Of a stretch of 8,223 bases of DNA, positions 5,641 through 8,223 are shown one piece after another. Positions within the stretch are counted from its first letter, which is position 1. Each line of letters starts with the position of its first letter. Origin of the DNA: DASQWC01 sp035640475 (GTDB lineage Bacteria > Actinomycetota > JAICYB01). The stretch is taken from NCBI GenBank assembly GCA_035640475.1, contig DASQWC010000006.1:1-8223 (forward strand), given 5' to 3'. Position numbers and translations under genes: made by a program. The notes beneath the pieces were generated by a model. It had not been told where the DNA came from. It saw only the letters and a program-made list of their open reading frames with translations, and did not search any database.

Positions 5641-5669
5641 GTTATAGCGCCGCGGGAGACGATTGCCTA
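5641..5669 (-). promoter_or_regulatory. Candidate promoter of the DUF1761-like gene
   Basis: On the minus strand, TAGGCA (5669-5664, covering the thpR stop codon) and TATAAC (5646-5641) are 17 nt apart. This places the start of transcription near 5634, just ahead of the ribosome binding site. The -10 is good and the -35 moderate, so the gene may be transcribed separately from the cinA operon. Confidence 0.4.
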
Positions 5670-6215
5670 CGCACTTAGCGGGAAGCGCTCGAGCGCGGTG
5701 TAACGGGCACCTTTTGGATGCAGCTGCGATCGAAAGAGCACGACGTCGGAGACGCCGAAGATGTCAGACGGCACGTCCAGTTCCGGAAGCGCGCCGATCA
5801 CCCGCGGCTTCGGGAAGCGCGCGAGCGTGAAGTGCCCGCGAAACGGACGTCCTTCCGGCTCGAAGCCGAGCGGCTCGAGTCCGCTCTCGATGCCGGCCGC
5901 CAGGGCACTCATCGGGTCGGCGCCCTCTCCGACGCCGATCCACAACACACGCGGGCGGCTCAGGTTCGGAAACCCGCCGATGTCGTCGAACGACGCGTCG
6001 AAAGGTCGATGCTTCCGTGCAACGGCTCGCAAGGCCTCGCCGATCTCGCCTACACGTTCGTCGTCTACGTTGCCGAGGAACTTCAGCGTCAGATGACGGC
6101 CCTGCGGACGCGTCCAGCGCGCATCGGGCAAACGGTCACGCAGCATGCCGACGATGCCGGACTCGATGCTCTGCTTGATCCGCTCCGGAACATCGACGGC
6201 GACGAAGAGCCTCAC
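5667..6215 (-). CDS. thpR: RNA 2',3'-cyclic phosphodiesterase (2'-5' RNA ligase family)
   Basis: This is a 2H-superfamily enzyme that opens 2',3'-cyclic phosphates on RNA ends and can join 2'-5' links in vitro. The 182-aa product has the start RLFVAVDVP typical of the family and both catalytic HxTx motifs, HLTL at 41-44 and HFTL at 128-131. The first is followed by KFLG and the second by ARF, as usual. The length is normal. The GTG start at 6215 overlaps the cinA TGA in a GTGA quartet, which indicates translational coupling. The open frame extends upstream to 6755, but that part is only the shadow of cinA. Co-location of thpR with cinA and recA is common in Actinomycetota; the physiological RNA substrate remains unclear. 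Confidence 0.95.
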   Translation of the reverse strand: MRLFVAVDVPERIKQSIESGIVGMLRDRLPDARWTRPQGRHLTLKFLGNVDDERVGEIGEALRAVARKHRPFDASFDDIGGFPNLSRPRVLWIGVGEGADPMSALAAGIESGLEPLGFEPEGRPFRGHFTLARFPKPRVIGALPELDVPSDIFGVSDVVLFRSQLHPKGARYTALERFPLSA

Positions 6216-7432
6216 GCCAAATGGGCGCGCAAGAAGCTCAATGCGAACGTCGTCGCGAATTGCCGGACCTGTTCGCGGTCGCCCGGCACCCGAACGCTCC
6301 GGACGTCGACTTGGCCCCCAAGTCCCGCGAGCGCCAGCACCATCTGACCGGGCTGCACGCCGTCCTGCGGATCGGGACCGGCGACACACGTGATGGCGAC
6401 GCCGACGTCGGCATCGAATCGCTTCTTCGCGCCCGACGCCATCGCCGCCGTTACCTCTTCCGACACGGCGCCGTGGCGCTCGATGAGCTCGGGCGGCACG
6501 TCCAGCTCTGCCGTCTTCACCTCGGAGGCATATGCGACCACACCGCCGACGAGATACCGCGACGCACCGGGCACGCTCGCCATCCGGGCCGAGAGCATTC
6601 CCGCCGTGCACGACTCGGCGGTCGCCACGGTGAGGCCGCGGGACGCGAGCAAGCCTCCGACGACTTGCTCGAGCGTGTCGGTGTCGATGCCGTAGACGAA
6701 GTCGCCGGCACGCTCGCGAACAACGCGCTCCGCCTCGTCCAACAGGCGCTCGCACTCGGCCTCGCCGGCTCCCGTCGCGACGAACCTGAGCCGGATCTCT
6801 CCTCCGCCGGGAAGGAACGCCATCTTCGGGTTATCGGCCGTCGCCAGGTCGTGGAAGCGATCGGCGAGCTCCGATTCGGGAAGCCCGACGCACTTGAGCA
6901 TGCGCGCGCGAATGGTCGTCCCGCCGCCGAGCTCCGGGATGATCTGCTCGTCGAGCATCCTGCGCGCCTCACCGGGCACTCCGGGAATGGCGTAGATGAC
7001 GGCGCCGTCGAGCTCGGCCCGGATTCCGGGAGCCGTTCCCCACGGATTCGGGATCGCGCGCGCGCCGGCCGGGATGTCGGCTTGCTTCGCGTTGGACTCG
7101 GGCATGTCGCGACCGAAGGATCGAAATCGCGCGCGGATATCGTCGACGATCGCCTCGTCGCGGACGAGGTCGGTCCCGAGCAGTCTCGCGATTGCTTCTC
7201 TGGTCAGATCATCCTGTGTCGGGCCGAGACCACCCGTCACGATCACGATGTCCGCCTCGTGCACGGCCCGGCGGATGGCATCGGCAATCGCGTCCTCGGT
7301 ATCGCCGACCGAGATCGACCAATCGACCGGCGCACCGACCGCCTGCATCAGCTCGCCGATCATCGCCGCGTTGGTGTTCACGATGACGCCGGCGAGGATC
7401 TCGTCGCCGACACACACGAGCACCGACTTCAT
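6212..7432 (-). CDS. cinA: CinA family nicotinamide-nucleotide amidase / competence-damage protein
   Basis: This 406-aa two-domain protein has an N-terminal MoCF/COG1058 domain (about 1-170), linked in the family to ADP-ribose and NAD-derived pyrophosphate hydrolysis. It shows GDEILAG at 9-15 and VTGGLGPTQDD at 65-75. The C-terminal PncC-like domain (about 252-406) deamidates nicotinamide mononucleotide in pyridine nucleotide salvage and carries the TAESCTAG motif (271-278) with the presumed active-site Ser. The length is normal. In the usual TGxAGP motif, residues 348-353 read TCVAGP, with Cys in place of the first Gly, and the following glycine-rich loop is altered to DPQDG. ATG 7432 overlaps the pgsA stop in an ATGA quartet. 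In Gram-positive bacteria cinA is often transcribed with recA, but here thpR, a DUF1761 gene and the AlkZ-like gene separate them. Confidence 0.95.
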   Translation of the reverse strand: MKSVLVCVGDEILAGVIVNTNAAMIGELMQAVGAPVDWSISVGDTEDAIADAIRRAVHEADIVIVTGGLGPTQDDLTREAIARLLGTDLVRDEAIVDDIRARFRSFGRDMPESNAKQADIPAGARAIPNPWGTAPGIRAELDGAVIYAIPGVPGEARRMLDEQIIPELGGGTTIRARMLKCVGLPESELADRFHDLATADNPKMAFLPGGGEIRLRFVATGAGEAECERLLDEAERVVRERAGDFVYGIDTDTLEQVVGGLLASRGLTVATAESCTAGMLSARMASVPGASRYLVGGVVAYASEVKTAELDVPPELIERHGAVSEEVTAAMASGAKKRFDADVGVAITCVAGPDPQDGVQPGQMVLALAGLGGQVDVRSVRVPGDREQVRQFATTFALSFLRAHLA

Positions 7433-7980
7433 CGCCAGTCCTCCACTGCGCCGGCGTCGGTGAGATAGCCGTACGCCGACAGCCAGGTGAGCGCCACGGC
7501 CACATAGAGCGCGATCAGTGCGACCAGGCTGCCCGGATCGAGCGCGGTCAGCAGGATCACCGCGAGGATCTGGGAACCCGTCTTGAGCTTGCCGAGTCGC
7601 GAAGCCGGCAGCGACCGCCCGCGCCGGGCGAGCAGGACGCGCCAGATCGAAACGGCGACCTCCCTGGCGAGGATGGCGGCGAGCGCAAGCCACGGCATGC
7701 GGTGATCCGACGCGAGGGCGACGAGGGCCACCCCGATGAGCAGCTTGTCGGCAAGGGGGTCGAGGAACTGGCCGAAGCCGGACACTAGATGCAGTCTCCT
7801 GGCGACCCACCCGTCGAGGCCGTCGGTGGCGGCCGCAACGGCGAAGACGACCGCCGCCACGCCCGGTGCCGACGGCTCCCGGACGACGAGGAGCCAGGCA
7901 AAAACCGGAACGAGCACGACGCGAAGAAACGTGAACGCGTTCGCGAGATTCAGATGCGGCACATGCCGGATGTCCGTCAC
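7429..7980 (-). CDS. pgsA: CDP-diacylglycerol-glycerol-3-phosphate 3-phosphatidyltransferase (PgsA-like)
   Basis: This membrane enzyme makes phosphatidylglycerol-phosphate from CDP-diacylglycerol and glycerol-3-phosphate. The full CDP-alcohol phosphatidyltransferase motif is present: D53, D56-G57, A60-R61, then eight residues, G70, D74 and D78. About six hydrophobic segments span the 183-aa product, and NLANAFTFLRVVLVP (11-25) matches the usual start of the fold. GTG 7980 is chosen as the start. It lies 4 nt after the rimO stop and has GAGG about 12 nt upstream. An ATG at 8025 would overlap rimO by 41 bases. Substrate choice within this superfamily (glycerol phosphate or another alcohol) is inferred from the rimO-pgsA-cinA order, not from residues. 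Confidence 0.92.
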   Translation of the reverse strand: MTDIRHVPHLNLANAFTFLRVVLVPVFAWLLVVREPSAPGVAAVVFAVAAATDGLDGWVARRLHLVSGFGQFLDPLADKLLIGVALVALASDHRMPWLALAAILAREVAVSIWRVLLARRGRSLPASRLGKLKTGSQILAVILLTALDPGSLVALIALYVAVALTWLSAYGYLTDAGAVEDWR

Positions 7981-7984
7981 CCGT

Positions 7985-8223
7985 TCACGCGACCTCAGCG
8001 ACAAGATCGAGCCCGTCGATGGCATTCACTCGGGCGCGAACGACGTCGCCGACGCGTGTCGCGCGCGCCTTGCGCAAACGCACCTCAGCGTCGACCTCCG
8101 GCGCCTCGCGCCACGTCCGTCCACGGACCTGAAGGCCGTTGCGGCTCTCGACGAGCACATCCACCTCCGATCCGACGAGCTCGGCCCGTTTCCGCTCCGC
8201 GATCTCCGATTGGATCTCTCCGA
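7985..8223 (-). CDS. rimO: Ribosomal protein S12 methylthiotransferase RimO, C-terminal end (partial)
   Basis: Only the last 78 residues lie in the window; the 5' end runs off the right edge. The segment opens with a helix (IQSEIAERKRAELVGSEVDV) and continues as a TRAM domain with GRTWREAPEVDAEV, close to the GRxxxxAPExDxxV signature of RimO rather than MiaB. It closes with VGDVVRARVNAIDGLDLVAEVA before TGA. RimO is a radical-SAM enzyme that methylthiolates an aspartate of ribosomal protein S12, and the TRAM domain binds the substrate. The catalytic part is not visible. Position just before pgsA and cinA supports the call. Confidence 0.88.
   Translation of the reverse strand, partial: GEIQSEIAERKRAELVGSEVDVLVESRNGLQVRGRTWREAPEVDAEVRLRKARATRVGDVVRARVNAIDGLDLVAEVA

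Noticed and set aside
6216..6755. Extension of the thpR frame upstream into cinA
   Set aside because: It is an out-of-frame shadow of cinA. The family start RLFVAVDVP coincides with GTG 6215.
7433..7810. Extension of the cinA frame upstream into pgsA
   Set aside because: It is an out-of-frame shadow of pgsA. ATG 7432 in the ATGA overlap gives the normal CinA N terminus.
7981..8025. Longer pgsA starting at ATG 8025
   Set aside because: It would overlap the end of rimO by 41 bases and add residues not seen in the family. GTG 7980 follows the rimO stop directly. This is not fully excluded.
1..8223. CRISPR array, tRNA, rRNA, transposase or phage gene
   Set aside because: No spaced short repeats, cloverleaf, rRNA motif, transposase or integrase sequence was seen on reading both strands.

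Overview
The window is GC-rich, protein-dense bacterial DNA. It most likely comes from a Gram-positive, high-GC bacterium of the Actinomycetota. Three things point there: the conserved gene order rimO, pgsA, cinA, thpR, recA, rny on one strand; a secreted protein with an LPXTG-type sorting signal; and a LexA box of the CGAAC-N4-GTTCG type. The order is also compatible with a deep-branching class such as Thermoleophilia, but the class is inference. No rRNA, tRNA, CRISPR array, insertion sequence or phage gene was seen.

Layout from right to left, the direction in which most genes are transcribed (minus strand). The 3' end of rimO enters at the right edge, followed by pgsA, cinA and thpR with 4-nt gaps or 4-nt ATGA/GTGA overlaps, so this is one translationally coupled operon. 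Next is a small DUF1761-like membrane protein with its own ribosome binding site and possible promoter. A plus-strand winged-helix protein of the HTH_42/AlkZ-like DNA glycosylase family faces it, and the two share a CTAA stop overlap. This gene diverges from recA. The intergenic region between them holds a near-perfect SOS box lying exactly between the -35 and -10 of the recA promoter. recA is followed 21 nt later by a DinB-like metal-binding protein. That gene converges, again through a CTAA stop overlap, on a small plus-strand LPNTG surface protein. A 440-bp intergenic region with two copies of a structured repeat then leads to rny (RNase Y), which ends in a terminator hairpin.

How the genes fit together: recA, the DinB-like gene behind it and the divergent AlkZ-like gene are all placed to respond to the one LexA site, a compact candidate DNA-damage unit set inside a conserved housekeeping cluster. 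recX, often found after recA, is absent here. The other notable non-coding signal is the duplicated stem-loop upstream of rny. Its stem and bulge are kept while its loop varies. One copy sits in the rny leader and the other between two divergent candidate promoters.
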